DNA from: Streptomyces sp. GSL17-111
GTDB lineage: Bacteria; Actinomycetota; Actinomycetes; Streptomycetales; Streptomycetaceae
Assembly (NCBI RefSeq): GCF_037911585.1
Contig: NZ_JBAJNS010000001.1
Location: 3,342,001-3,406,000 of the forward strand
DNA: 64,000 nucleotides
Reading direction: 5' to 3'
Numbering within the stretch: position 1 is the stretch's first letter; every line of letters starts with the position of its first letter. The notes beneath the pieces were generated by a model that saw only the letters and a program-made list of their open reading frames with translations, did not search any database and was not told the origin of the DNA. The position numbers and the translations under genes are program-made. This document shows positions 34,888-44,329 of this stretch, piece by piece.

Positions 34888-35775
34888 GTGGCAAGCGGAT
34901 CAAATGGGGCAGGCGGGTCCAACGGCTCGATGGTCCGCCGGATACTGCTCGGCTCGCAGCTGCGGCGCCTGCGCGAGAGTCGCGGCGTCACGAGGGAGGA
35001 CGCCGGGTACTCCATCCGCGCTTCCGAGTCCAAGATCAGCCGGATGGAGTTGGGTCGGGTGAGCTTCAAGGCACGGGACGTCGCGGATCTGCTGACGCTC
35101 TACGGCGTCACGGACGACGCCGAACGGGAACCGCTGCTCAACCTGGCGAAGGACTCGAGCGTCGCGGGCTGGTGGCACAGCTACAACGACGTCCTGCCGT
35201 CCTGGTTCCAGACCTACGTCGGGCTGGAGGGCGCCACCTCCCAGATCGACACCTACGAGGTCCAGTTCGTGCACGGCCTGCTCCAGACGGAGGAGTACGC
35301 CCACGCCGTCGTGTCCAGCGGCCACAGGGCGACGCGGCTGTCGAAGGCCGAGATCGAGCGGCGCGTCGCCCTGCGCATGGAGCGGCAGAAGATCCTCTTC
35401 CAGGAGAACTCGACCGTCCTGCGCTGCGTCCTCGACGAGGCCGTCCTGCGCCGGCCCTTCGGTGGCCCGGCCGTCATGGACAAGCAGATCCAGCACCTCA
35501 TCGACCTCTCCGAACGGCCCAACATCCAGCTCCAGGTGGTCACCTTCGACCTGGGCGGCCACCCCGCCGAGTCCGGCGCCTTCACCGTGCTGCGCTTTCC
35601 CGAGCCGGAGATCCCCGACCTCGTCTACCTGGAGCAGCTCACCGGCTCGCTCTATCTGGACAAGCCGGAAGAGGTGGCCGCCTACGGCGCCGTCCTCGAC
35701 CGGCTCATCGAGGACGGCAGTCTCTCCCCGCGCGACACCCGGGAACATCTGCACAAGGTCCGCCAACTCCCCTGA
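34888..35775 (+). CDS. XRE-family regulator with DUF5753 domain
   Basis: A 295-residue regulator. The helix-turn-helix (QLRRLRESRGVTREDAGYSIRASESKISRMELGR) covers about residues 20-55; the rest is the DUF5753 domain (SWFQTYVGLEGATSQIDTYEVQFVHGLLQTEEYA...). GTG 34888 follows AAGGAG by 7 bases and is preferred to upstream GTGs. Divergent from the ATP-binding gene, next to DUF397: the usual WhiJ-like set that influences development or antibiotic production. Confidence 0.9.
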   Translation: MASGSNGAGGSNGSMVRRILLGSQLRRLRESRGVTREDAGYSIRASESKISRMELGRVSFKARDVADLLTLYGVTDDAEREPLLNLAKDSSVAGWWHSYNDVLPSWFQTYVGLEGATSQIDTYEVQFVHGLLQTEEYAHAVVSSGHRATRLSKAEIERRVALRMERQKILFQENSTVLRCVLDEAVLRRPFGGPAVMDKQIQHLIDLSERPNIQLQVVTFDLGGHPAESGAFTVLRFPEPEIPDLVYLEQLTGSLYLDKPEEVAAYGAVLDRLIEDGSLSPRDTREHLHKVRQLP

Positions 35776-35849
35776 GCTGCACGTACGATGACGTGGCATC
35801 AGAGGCGTTCTCTCTCCTTACGCATGAAGGAACCCCACGAAGGAACGAC

Positions 35850-37307
35850 ATGCCCTACTTCACGGACCTGGCGCAGCAGTACATCGACGGTGAATGGCGG
35901 TCCGGGAGCGGTTCCTGGGACGTCATCGACCTCAACCCCTACAACGGCGAGAAGCTGTGTTCCATCACCGTGGCGACGGCCGCGGAGATCGACCAGGCGT
36001 ACCGCGCCGCCGAACGCCACCAGGTGACCTGGGCCGGCATCAGCCCCTACACCAGGCGTCTCGTCTTCGAGCGGGCCGTACGCCTCATCGAGGAGCGCGA
36101 GGAGGAGATCACCGAAGCGATCATCGCCGAGCTGGGCGGCACCCGGCTCAAGGCGGCGTTCGAGCTCCACCTCACCAAGGAAGCCCTGCGCGAGGCGATG
36201 GCCATCGCCCTGCGCGCGGACGGCCGCATCCTCCCCTCGCCCGTCGACGGCAAGGAGAACCGCCTCTACCGCGAACCCGTCGGCGTCGTCGGGGTCATCG
36301 CCCCCTTCAACTTCCCGCTCTTCCTGGCCATGAAGTCCGTCGCCCCGGCGCTGGCCCTGGGCAACGGGGTCGTCCTCAAGCCCCACGAGGACGCGCCCGT
36401 CGTCGGCGGCACGCTGCTCGCCAGGATCTTCGAGGACGCCGGCCTGCCGGGCGGCGTGCTGAACGTCGTCGTCACCGACCTGGCCGAGATCGACGACGCC
36501 CTCCTGGAGCACCCGGTCCCGAAGGTCATCTCCTTCACCGGGTCCGACCGGGTGGGCCGGCACGTGGCGACCGTCGCCGCCGCCCACCTCAAGCACGCCG
36601 TCCTGGAGCTGGGCGGCAACAGCGCCTTCGTCGTGCTGGACGACGCCGACCTCGACTACGCCGTGGACGCTGCCGTCTTCAGCCGCTACGTCCACCAGGG
36701 CCAGGTCTGCATGGCCGCCAACCGGATCATCGTCGACCGGTCCGTGGCGGCCGCGTTCACCGAGAAGTTCACCGCCAAGGTGCGCACCCTCGCCTGCGGG
36801 GACCCGAGCGACCCGCGCACCGTCATCGGCCCGCTCATCAACTCCTCGCAGGCGGACCGGCTCAACACCCTCGTCGAGCAGGCCGTCGCAGCGGGCGCCA
36901 CCGCGCTCGTGCGCGGCCGGGTGGAGGGGAACCTCGTCCACCCCACCGTCCTCACCGACGTGCCGGCGGACTCGCCCGTGCTCACCGAGGAGATGTTCGG
37001 CCCGGTGGCCGTGATCATCCCGGTGGACGGCGAGGACGAGGCCGTCCGCGTCGCCAACGACAGCCGCTACGGGCTGAGCGGCGCGGTGCACACGGCCGAC
37101 GTCGAGCGGGGCGTGGCCGTCGCCCGCCGCATCCGCACCGGGATGGTCCACGTCAACGACGGGACGGTCGCCGACGAGCCCGTGGTGCCGTTCGGCGGCG
37201 AGAAGAGCTCCGGTCTCGGACGGCTCAACGGCGACCACTTCGTCCACGCGTTCACCGTGGAGAAGTGGGTCGGCGTCCAGCACGGCCGCAGCACCTTCCC
37301 GTTCTGA
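35850..37307 (+). CDS. NAD(P)-dependent aldehyde dehydrogenase
   Basis: A 485-residue ALDH. Glu in LELGGNSAFVVLDDADLD and nucleophile Cys in QGQVCMAANRIIVDRS are present, together with the PFNFPLFL and SFTGSDRVGRHV cofactor segments and GLSGAVHTAD. The family form (PVGVVGVIAPFNFP) resembles benzaldehyde or aromatic aldehyde dehydrogenases. ATG 35850 follows AAGGA. Single gene with a terminator behind it; substrate unknown. Confidence 0.92.
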   Translation: MPYFTDLAQQYIDGEWRSGSGSWDVIDLNPYNGEKLCSITVATAAEIDQAYRAAERHQVTWAGISPYTRRLVFERAVRLIEEREEEITEAIIAELGGTRLKAAFELHLTKEALREAMAIALRADGRILPSPVDGKENRLYREPVGVVGVIAPFNFPLFLAMKSVAPALALGNGVVLKPHEDAPVVGGTLLARIFEDAGLPGGVLNVVVTDLAEIDDALLEHPVPKVISFTGSDRVGRHVATVAAAHLKHAVLELGGNSAFVVLDDADLDYAVDAAVFSRYVHQGQVCMAANRIIVDRSVAAAFTEKFTAKVRTLACGDPSDPRTVIGPLINSSQADRLNTLVEQAVAAGATALVRGRVEGNLVHPTVLTDVPADSPVLTEEMFGPVAVIIPVDGEDEAVRVANDSRYGLSGAVHTADVERGVAVARRIRTGMVHVNDGTVADEPVVPFGGEKSSGLGRLNGDHFVHAFTVEKWVGVQHGRSTFPF

Positions 37308-37356
37308 TCGAGGACAGGAGCTGACCGCAAGGGTCCGTAGCGTTCTTCCTGTCGGA

Positions 37357-37381
37357 GGGGCCGCCCGCACCGGGCGGCCCC
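37357..37381. terminator. Terminator after aldehyde dehydrogenase gene
   Basis: An 11-bp perfect stem (37357-37367 with 37371-37381) and CAC loop, extended by further pairing outside one bulge. Confidence 0.82.
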
Positions 37382-37407
37382 CGACTTCCTCCGAAAGGTG
37401 ACGCGCT

Positions 37408-37995
37408 ATGCCCACCCCTGTTGCTCCCGAGGCCCACGGCGACGAACGCGGCGCCCTGCTGTCCTACCTGGACGCCCAGCGCGGCGGCGTCCGCCGGGCC
37501 GTGCTCGGCCTGACCGAGGAGCAGGCGTGGTCCGCCCCCTCGGCGAGCGCGTGCTCGGTGGCGGGGCTCATCAAGCACGTCGCCCTGTGCGAGCGCGGCT
37601 GGCTGCGGACGATGACGGGTGAGCCCGTCGACTACACCGACCCCGCCGTGCTGGCGGAGTGGTCGAGGAGCTTCCAGCGCGAGGAGGGCGAGACCGTCGC
37701 GGGGGTGCTGGCCCTGTACGACGGGATCGCCTCGGACACGGAGCAGGCGGTGCGGGGGGTGGCGTCGATGGACGAGACCTTCCTGCTCCCCGAGGCGCCG
37801 TGGGACGCCGGCGGCCCCCGCTCGTGGCGCTGGGCGCTGCTGCACCTCATCGAGGAGGTCGCCCGGCACGCGGGCCACGCCGACGTCGTGCGGGAGACGA
37901 TCGACGGCAAGAGCGCGTTCGATCTGGTCGCCGAGGCCCAGCCCGAGGCCCGGGGCGAGGCCCACGCCGAGCGCTCGGAGGCGGCCGCCGGCTGA
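37408..37995 (+). CDS. DinB-family (DUF664) protein
   Basis: A 195-residue four-helix DinB-like protein, probably metal-binding: His in SVAGLIKHVALCERGWL and the pair in LLHLIEEVARHAGHADVVRE are the usual three-His set. These proteins may be thiol-dependent transferases (mycothiol or bacillithiol); no reaction can be assigned. Start ATG 37408 follows GAAAGG. It is 78 bases before the TipA-like regulator gene. Confidence 0.9.
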   Translation: MPTPVAPEAHGDERGALLSYLDAQRGGVRRAVLGLTEEQAWSAPSASACSVAGLIKHVALCERGWLRTMTGEPVDYTDPAVLAEWSRSFQREEGETVAGVLALYDGIASDTEQAVRGVASMDETFLLPEAPWDAGGPRSWRWALLHLIEEVARHAGHADVVRETIDGKSAFDLVAEAQPEARGEAHAERSEAAAG

Positions 37996-38012
37996 TCCGG
38001 ACGTGCCCGGGC

Positions 38013-38043
38013 TTGCACCTCACGCGACGTGAGGCGGCACGGT
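38013..38043 (+). promoter_or_regulatory. MerR-type autoregulatory promoter of the TipA-like gene
   Basis: The palindrome CCTCACGCGACGTGAGG (38018-38034, 7-bp arms) sits between TTGCAC (38013-38018) and CACGGT (38038-38043) with a 19-bp spacer, the layout bound and twisted by MerR activators. It is 39 bases before the start codon of a MerR gene. Confidence 0.72.
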
Positions 38044-38072
38044 GGAGGCGTCAACCACACCAGGAGACGGCT

Positions 38073-38858
38073 GTGAGCTACGCCATCGGGCAGGTCGCCG
38101 GATTCGCCGGCGTCACCGTACGCACGCTGCACCACTACGACGAGATCGGCCTGCTGGTGCCCGGCGAGCGCACCCGCGCCGGGCACCGCAAGTACAGCGA
38201 CGCCGACCTCGACCGGCTGCAGCAGATCCTCTTCTACCGGGAGCTCGGCTTCCCGCTGGAGGAGGTCGCCGTGCTGCTCGACGACCCGCGGGCCGACCCG
38301 AGCGCGCACCTGAGGCGGCAGCACGCGCTGCTGACCGGGCGCATCGAGAGGCTGCGGCAGATGGCCGACGCCGTCCAGCACGCCATGGAGGCACGGAAGA
38401 TGGGCATCAACCTCACCCCCGAGGAGAAGTTCGAGGTCTTCGGGGACTTCGACCCCGAGCAGTACGCCGAGGAGGCCGAGCAGCGCTGGGGCGACACCGA
38501 CGCCTGGGCGGAGTCGCAGCGCCGCGCGGCGTCCTCCACGAAGGAGGACTGGAAGGCCTTCATGGCCGAGTTCGACGGCATCCACGGAAGGATCGCCGCC
38601 CACCTCGACGCCGGAACGCCCCCGGACGCGGCGGAGGTGCTGGACCTCGCGGAGGAGCACCGGCTCTTCCTGTGCCGCACCAGCTACGACTGCACCTACG
38701 ACATCCACACCGGGCTGGGAAAGATGTACGTCGCCGACCCGCGTTTCACCGCCTACTACGAGGCGATCCGCCCGGGGATGGCGGCCTACGTGCGCGACGC
38801 CATCGTGGCCAACGCCGTCCGTCACGGCCACACTCCCCCCGGTGCGCCCTCGCGCTGA
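38073..38858 (+). CDS. MerR-family regulator with TipAS antibiotic-recognition domain
   Basis: A 261-residue TipAL-like protein. The winged helix-turn-helix reads YAIGQVAGFAGVTVRTLHHYDEIGLL; a coiled-coil (about 75-115) leads to the TipAS domain (GDFDPEQYAEEAEQRWGDTDAWAESQ... ). In TipAL this domain traps thiopeptides covalently through a Cys; here cysteines occur in FLCRTSYDCTYDIH, in the fitting region. GTG 38073 follows AGGAGA. It probably activates its own promoter and efflux or resistance genes on drug binding. Confidence 0.9.
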   Translation: MSYAIGQVAGFAGVTVRTLHHYDEIGLLVPGERTRAGHRKYSDADLDRLQQILFYRELGFPLEEVAVLLDDPRADPSAHLRRQHALLTGRIERLRQMADAVQHAMEARKMGINLTPEEKFEVFGDFDPEQYAEEAEQRWGDTDAWAESQRRAASSTKEDWKAFMAEFDGIHGRIAAHLDAGTPPDAAEVLDLAEEHRLFLCRTSYDCTYDIHTGLGKMYVADPRFTAYYEAIRPGMAAYVRDAIVANAVRHGHTPPGAPSR

Positions 38859-38942
38859 CCACCCCACCGGCCCGGCGGTTCCGCACGCCACGTGCCTATG
38901 CTGCTGGAGGACGATCCGAAGAGAGGAGGGAGACGAAGGGAC

Positions 38943-40643
38943 GTGGCCGCGGACCACAGGAGGCAGCAGCACCCCGGCAACGGTGAGGAGCCCGAGGACA
39001 CCAAGCCGCAGTCGGACGAGGCACACAGCGCGTTCACCCCGCCGCTGGGCGTCCCCCTGCCCCCCTCGCCCCCCGAGAGTGAGCACCCCACCTCGGAGTT
39101 CGCCCTGCCCGAGGGTTTCCGTCCGCCGGCCCAGGAGCAGCCGGGCAGTGCCTTCCGCGAGCCGGGGGACCTCCGCACCGCCGAGTACGGCCACTTCACC
39201 CCCGCCACCGGCATCCCGATCCTCGGCGCGCTCGTGAAGCAGAACGCGCCCTGGCAGGACCGGATGCGCACCATGGTCCGGCTGCCGCTCGGCGAGCGTC
39301 CCGCGCCCCCCGAGCGGCGGCCGAAGAGCGAGGACGAGCCGGCCGTCTCCGTGCCCCGCGTGCTCGACCTCACGCTCCGCATCGGCGAGCTGCTGCTCGC
39401 CGGGGGCGAGGGCGCCGAGGACGTGGAGGCCGCCATGTTCGGCATCGCCCACGCCTACGGCCTCGACCGCTGCGAGCCGACCGTCACCTTCACCCTCATC
39501 TCCATGACCCACCAGCCGTCGCTGGTGGACGACCCGGTGACGCTGAGCCGCACGGTGCGGCGTCGCGGCACCGACTACACCCGGCTGGCGGCCGTCTACC
39601 GGCTGGTCTCGGACATCACCTCCTCCAGCGAGGAGATCTCGCTGGAGGAGGCGTACCGGCGCCTGGCCGACATGCGGCGCAACCGGCACCCGTACTCCAA
39701 GAACGCCCTCACCCTCGCCAGCGGAGTCCTGGCCGGCGCGGCGTCGACGCTCGTCGGCGGCGGCCCCACGGTGTTCGTGCTCGCGGCGATCGGGGCGATG
39801 CTCGGCGACCGGCTGGCCTGGATCTGCTCCAGCCGGGGTCTGCCGGAGTTCTACCAGTTCGCGGCGGCGGCCATGCCGCCCGCCGCGATGGGCGTCATGG
39901 TCATGCTCGTCCAGCACCCCCTGCTGGAGGGCGCGCGGGCGGCGGCCGTCGTCACCGGTGGACTGTTCGCGCTCATCCCCGGGCGGGCACTCGTCGCCGC
40001 CGTCCACGACGGGCTGACCGGCTTCTACATCACCGCGTCGGCCCGCCTGCTCGAAGTGGTGTACCTCGTCGTCGGCATCGTCTGCGGCGTCCTGATGATC
40101 CTCTACGTGGGCGACCAGTTCGGCGGCGACTTCCCGCCGGTCGACTCGGTCCGCGTCGAACGGCCCGGCGTCCAGCTGATGGCGGCCACCCTGCTGGCGC
40201 TGGCGTTCTGCGTGATGCTCCAGCAGCAGCGGGACACGGTCGTGTGGGCCACCCTCAACGGCGGCGTCGCCTGGCTGGTCTACGGCGTGCTCGCGCACAC
40301 GGCGGACTTCGACCCCGTCTTCGCCACCGTCACGGCGGCCGGGCTGGTCGGGCTGTTCGGCCAGCTGATGTCCCGCTACCAGTGGGAGTCCGCCCTGCCG
40401 TACGTCACGGCCGCGATCGGTCCGCTGCTGCCCGGTAGCGCCACGTACTACGGGCTGCTCAACATCGCCCAGGGCAACGTCAACGGCGGCGTCCAGTACC
40501 TCTCCACGGCGGCGGCACTGGCGCTGGCCATCGCCATCGGGGTGAACCTCGGCGGCGAGCTGGCCCGGCTGTTCATCACCTCACCCGGCGTCGAGACGCC
40601 GCTCCCGGGCCGCCGGGCCGCCAAGCGCACCCGGGGCTTCTGA
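38943..40643 (+). CDS. ThrE-family threonine/serine exporter-like protein
   Basis: A 566-residue membrane protein. A hydrophilic, Pro/Glu-rich N-terminus of about 140 residues precedes the ThrE domain (VLDLTLRIGELLLAGGEGAEDVEAAMFGIAHAYG) and about ten hydrophobic helices (DUF1212 plus DUF3815 in one chain). GTG 38943 with GAAGGGA upstream is chosen; ATGs 45 bases or more upstream have weaker sites. In Corynebacterium ThrE exports threonine and serine; the same role is likely but not shown. Confidence 0.87.
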   Translation: MAADHRRQQHPGNGEEPEDTKPQSDEAHSAFTPPLGVPLPPSPPESEHPTSEFALPEGFRPPAQEQPGSAFREPGDLRTAEYGHFTPATGIPILGALVKQNAPWQDRMRTMVRLPLGERPAPPERRPKSEDEPAVSVPRVLDLTLRIGELLLAGGEGAEDVEAAMFGIAHAYGLDRCEPTVTFTLISMTHQPSLVDDPVTLSRTVRRRGTDYTRLAAVYRLVSDITSSSEEISLEEAYRRLADMRRNRHPYSKNALTLASGVLAGAASTLVGGGPTVFVLAAIGAMLGDRLAWICSSRGLPEFYQFAAAAMPPAAMGVMVMLVQHPLLEGARAAAVVTGGLFALIPGRALVAAVHDGLTGFYITASARLLEVVYLVVGIVCGVLMILYVGDQFGGDFPPVDSVRVERPGVQLMAATLLALAFCVMLQQQRDTVVWATLNGGVAWLVYGVLAHTADFDPVFATVTAAGLVGLFGQLMSRYQWESALPYVTAAIGPLLPGSATYYGLLNIAQGNVNGGVQYLSTAAALALAIAIGVNLGGELARLFITSPGVETPLPGRRAAKRTRGF

Positions 40644-40650
40644 CGCGACG

Positions 40651-40682
40651 ACGGGCGCGCCCCCGCGAGGGGACGCGCCCGT
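40651..40682. terminator. Terminator between thrE-like and ppa genes
   Basis: Stem of 9 + 4 bp with one mismatch (40651-40659 with 40674-40682, inner CCCC/GGGG) between the convergent genes. Confidence 0.75.
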
Positions 40683-40729
40683 GCGCGTCGCGCGTCGGCC
40701 GCCTCGGCCGGCCGCGCTGGCCGGTGGCG

Positions 40730-41224
40730 TCAGTGCGCGCCGCCGCTGGCCTCCAGCCGCTTCACCGACGCCTCGACCTCGGCCTCCGCGTCGGTCCGGC
40801 CGACCCAGTTGGCGCCCTCCACCGACTTGCCGGGCTCCAGGTCCTTGTAGACCTCGAAGAAGTGCTGGATCTCCAGCCGGTCGAACTCCGACACGTGGTG
40901 GATGTCGCGCAGGTGCTCCATGCGCGGGTCGGACGCGGGGACGCAGAGCAGCTTGTCGTCGCCGCCCGCCTCGTCCGTCATCCGGAACATGCCGATGGCA
41001 CGGCACTTGATGATGCAGCCCGGGAACGTCGGCTCGTCCAGCAGCACGAGCGCGTCGAGGGGGTCGCCGTCCTCGCCCAGGGTGCCGTCGACGAACCCGT
41101 AGTCGGCCGGGTAGACGGTCGAGGTGAACAGGTGACGGTCCAGGCGGATGCGCCCGGTCTCGTGATCCACCTCGTACTTGTTCCGCGAACCCTTCGGGAT
41201 CTCGATGGTGACGTCGAACTCCAC
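40730..41224 (-). CDS. ppa: Inorganic pyrophosphatase
   Basis: A 164-residue family I soluble pyrophosphatase hydrolysing PPi to drive biosynthesis. Active-site segments are [25 protein letters not shown], and the Asp cluster [13 protein letters not shown]. Length and start are normal for actinomycetes; GGAG precedes the ATG. Divergent from the carboxypeptidase gene. Confidence 0.96.
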   Translation of the reverse strand: MEFDVTIEIPKGSRNKYEVDHETGRIRLDRHLFTSTVYPADYGFVDGTLGEDGDPLDALVLLDEPTFPGCIIKCRAIGMFRMTDEAGGDDKLLCVPASDPRMEHLRDIHHVSEFDRLEIQHFFEVYKDLEPGKSVEGANWVGRTDAEAEVEASVKRLEASGGAH

Positions 41225-41310
41225 TGGGAGGCTCCTCCGTGATCAACACATTCTCTGGTGATTAAGTGTCCCCCACGCAGGTGTGTGCTCGCGAAAGGGG
41301 CTGGTCCGAG

Positions 41311-42837
41311 GTGCGCGGTACGGCCGGTGACGGATCGAACAGCACGTTCCGTGGCACGGCCTGGCGGGCCGGTACGGCGTGGGCCCGGCGCGTCCGACGG
41401 CGCTGGCGGACGGTGCCGCCCGAGCGGCGGACCCTCGGGCTGACGGCGGGTTCGGCCGCCGTCGGCCTCGCGGTGTCCCTGGGCGCGGTGGCCGCCGCGG
41501 GACCGTGGGACTCGGGTCAGCGTACGGCCGAACGCTCCCGCGCGGTCAGCCAGGAGCCGGACAGTGGCGTGCGCCACACCGACGACGCCCGCCCGCCCGG
41601 CCGGGCCGGGGCGAACGCCCCCGAACCGGCCCCGAGCGCCGCCCCCGTCCTGGGCCCGGTGGGGCCGGAGGGCGCCCCGCCCACCCGCGCGGGGCTGGCC
41701 GAGGCGCTGGAGGACGGCCTCGACGACGAGGCCCTGGGGAAGACGGTGACCGCCTCCGTCGTCGACGTGGCGACCGGCCGGGTGCTGTTCCGGTCCGGCG
41801 GCGACCGGCCCGTCGTCCCGGCGTCCACCATCAAGCTGGCCACCGCGACCGCCGCGCTCACGGCGCTCGGCCCCGACCACCGGCTGGCGACCCGCACGGT
41901 GTGGGACGAGGAGGAGCGCCGCGTCGTCCTGGTCGGCGGCGGCGACCCGACCCTGGACGAGAAGCGCCTGGCCGCCCTGGCCGACGCCACGGCCGAGGCC
42001 GTCCGGGAGGCCGGGCTGAAGCCACGCGCCGTCGCCTACGACGTCTCCCGCTGGACGGGCCCCGCCCGGCACCCCATCGGCGTCAACACCAACATCGCGC
42101 CGCTGAGCCCGCTGATGCTCAACGCCGCCCGCACCGACGACTCGACCAGCGGCCCGGCGCCCCGCGCCGCCGACCCGGCCGAGGCGGCCGCCGACCGCTT
42201 CGCCGCCCTGCTCGCCGAGCGGGACGTCACCACGCGCACGACGGCGAAAGCGAAGGCGCCCCGGGACGCCCGGGAGCTGGCCGTCTCCCGCTCGGCGCCG
42301 CTGTCCGCCCTGGTGGAGCGCATGCTCACGCGCAGCGACAACGACCTCGCCGAGGCCCTCGCCCGGCACACCGCCACCGCCGTCGGCGAGTCCGCCGACT
42401 TCGACGGCGCCCGGGCGGCCACCGCCGACGTCCTCGGCGGCCTGGAGCTGCCCGTCGACGGCGCGCGGTTCGCGGACGGCAGCGGGCTCAGCCGGGACAG
42501 CCGGCTGACGGCGACGTTCCTGGCCTCGCTGCTGGCCACCGCCGCCCACCCGGACCACCCCGAGCTGCGTCCCGTCCTCACCGGCCTGCCCGTCGCCGGC
42601 TTCACCGGCACCCTCGGCGGCCGGTACACCGGTGAGACCACCCGGGACGCCGCCGGGCTGATCCGCGCCAAGACGGGCACCCTCACGGGGGTGAACGCCC
42701 TGGCGGGCACCGTCGTGGACGCCGACGGGCGGCTGCTGTCCTTCGCCTTCCTCACCACCGGCTCCCAGGAGCGTGCCGCCGCGCACGCCGCGCTGGACCG
42801 GCTCGCGGCCACCGTGGCCGCCTGCGGCTGCCGCTGA
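41311..42837 (+). CDS. dacB: D-alanyl-D-alanine carboxypeptidase/endopeptidase (PBP4 type)
   Basis: About 508 residues, a class C low-molecular-mass penicillin-binding protein that trims peptidoglycan peptides outside the membrane. One N-terminal membrane anchor (LTAGSAAVGLAVSLGAVAAAG) and a Pro/Ala linker precede the serine-peptidase domain with SxxK in ASTIKLA, SxN in RSDNDLAE and KTG in RAKTGTLTGV. GTG 41311 has GAAAGGGG about 10 bases upstream; GTG 41266 has no ribosome site. Confidence 0.92.
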   Translation: MRGTAGDGSNSTFRGTAWRAGTAWARRVRRRWRTVPPERRTLGLTAGSAAVGLAVSLGAVAAAGPWDSGQRTAERSRAVSQEPDSGVRHTDDARPPGRAGANAPEPAPSAAPVLGPVGPEGAPPTRAGLAEALEDGLDDEALGKTVTASVVDVATGRVLFRSGGDRPVVPASTIKLATATAALTALGPDHRLATRTVWDEEERRVVLVGGGDPTLDEKRLAALADATAEAVREAGLKPRAVAYDVSRWTGPARHPIGVNTNIAPLSPLMLNAARTDDSTSGPAPRAADPAEAAADRFAALLAERDVTTRTTAKAKAPRDARELAVSRSAPLSALVERMLTRSDNDLAEALARHTATAVGESADFDGARAATADVLGGLELPVDGARFADGSGLSRDSRLTATFLASLLATAAHPDHPELRPVLTGLPVAGFTGTLGGRYTGETTRDAAGLIRAKTGTLTGVNALAGTVVDADGRLLSFAFLTTGSQERAAAHAALDRLAATVAACGCR

Positions 42838-42968
42838 CGCCGCTCGGGGGGGGGCCGCTCCGGAGGCGTCCCCCCGGGGGGTGCCGCCCTTGATCGGCTG
42901 TGCCCGGCACCACGGACGCCGTACGGTGAAGGCATGACGAGTCCCGGCCCCCGGACGGTGGAGAGCCC

Positions 42969-44141
42969 GTGAACCCGCTGAGCAGCCCCGACAGCCCCGA
43001 CCGCATGGTCGACTGGAACCTCGCGGCCGCGACCGCGACCCGCCTCGTGCGGCCGGGCCCGGAGGTGAGCCGCCAGGAGGCGCGGGCCGTCGTCGCGGAG
43101 CTGCGCCGGCACGCCAAGGCGTCGGAGGAGCACGTGCGCTCCTTCACCGGTCTGACCCCGCAGGGGCCGGCGGCCGACACCCCCGTCCCCGTCCTCGTCG
43201 TCGACCGGCCCGGCTGGATCCGGGCCAACGTGGCCGGTTTCCGCCAGCTGCTCGTCCCGCTGCTGGAGAAGATGCACGAGCGCCGCAGCAAGGCCCCCGG
43301 CGGCATGGTCCTCGGCGCGGTCGGCGGCAAGCTCGCCGGTGTCGAGATCGGGATGCTGCTCTCCTTCATGGCCTCCAAAGTGCTGGGCCAGTACGAGACG
43401 TTCGCGCCGCCCTCGGCCGAGCTGCCCTCGGCGCCCGGCGGCGGCGGGCGGCTGCTGCTCGTCGCCCCGAACATCGTCCACATCGAGCGCGAGCTGGACG
43501 TCCCGCCGCACGACTTCCGGCTGTGGGTGAGCCTGCACGAGGAGACCCACCGCACGCAGTTCACGGCGGTGCCCTGGCTGCGGGAGCACCTGGAGGGCGA
43601 GATCCACGCCTTCCTGTCCGAGGCCGACATCGACCCGTCCACGCTGCTGGAGCGGCTGCGGGAGGTGGGCCAGGCCTTCGCGAGCGGCCGCGGCGACGGC
43701 GCGGGCGAGGGCGGCGACGGCGGGCTCCGCGACGACGACGGCGGTCGCGGCATCGTCGACCTCGTGCAGACGCCCGCCCAGCGGGAGGTCCTGGACCGCC
43801 TCACCGCCGTCATGTCGCTGCTGGAGGGGCACGCCGACTACGTCATGGACGGCGTCGGGCCGTCGGTCGTCCCGGCGGTGGGGGAGATCCGCGAGAAGTT
43901 CCAGAAGCGCCGCCAGACGGGCGCGAGCCGCCTCGACCTCGTGCTGCGGAAGCTGCTCGGCCTGGACGCCAAGCTGCGCCAGTACCGGGACGGCGCCCGC
44001 TTCGTGCGGGCCGTCGTGGACCGGGTCGGCATGGACGGCCTCAACCGGGTGTGGACGTCCCCCAACACGCTCCCGACGCGCGCGGAGATCGCCGAACCGG
44101 CCGCCTGGGTGGCCCGGGTGCACCGGCCTGCGGACTCCTGA
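42969..44141 (+). CDS. Zinc-dependent metalloprotease (DUF2342 family)
   Basis: A 390-residue protein with the zinc-protease helix HEETHRTQF (HExxH) and a downstream EGHADYVMD that can give the third ligand. It belongs to the actinobacterial family annotated as zinc-dependent metalloprotease or F420-biosynthesis-associated; no signal peptide is visible. GTG 42969 starts the family's MVDWNLA region at residue 13. A Gly/Asp-rich low-complexity loop (GRGDGAGEGGDGG) lies near residue 245. It precedes tilS. Confidence 0.88.
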   Translation: MNPLSSPDSPDRMVDWNLAAATATRLVRPGPEVSRQEARAVVAELRRHAKASEEHVRSFTGLTPQGPAADTPVPVLVVDRPGWIRANVAGFRQLLVPLLEKMHERRSKAPGGMVLGAVGGKLAGVEIGMLLSFMASKVLGQYETFAPPSAELPSAPGGGGRLLLVAPNIVHIERELDVPPHDFRLWVSLHEETHRTQFTAVPWLREHLEGEIHAFLSEADIDPSTLLERLREVGQAFASGRGDGAGEGGDGGLRDDDGGRGIVDLVQTPAQREVLDRLTAVMSLLEGHADYVMDGVGPSVVPAVGEIREKFQKRRQTGASRLDLVLRKLLGLDAKLRQYRDGARFVRAVVDRVGMDGLNRVWTSPNTLPTRAEIAEPAAWVARVHRPADS

Positions 44142-44329
44142 GCCGGGAAATCACCCGTCCGAGGGACCGTGGGCGGGTGTGGCCGCGTGCGATGCTCGGA
44201 GCCGCCGTCCACCTCTGTCACCATCGACACACCCAGCGTGATCAGTGACCGGGTCGGTGGGCGGCGTCCCCGCTGACGGCAGCGTCTCGCTGTTCCGCAG
44301 CTCCCAGAGCCTTGAGGAAGTGAACGGAC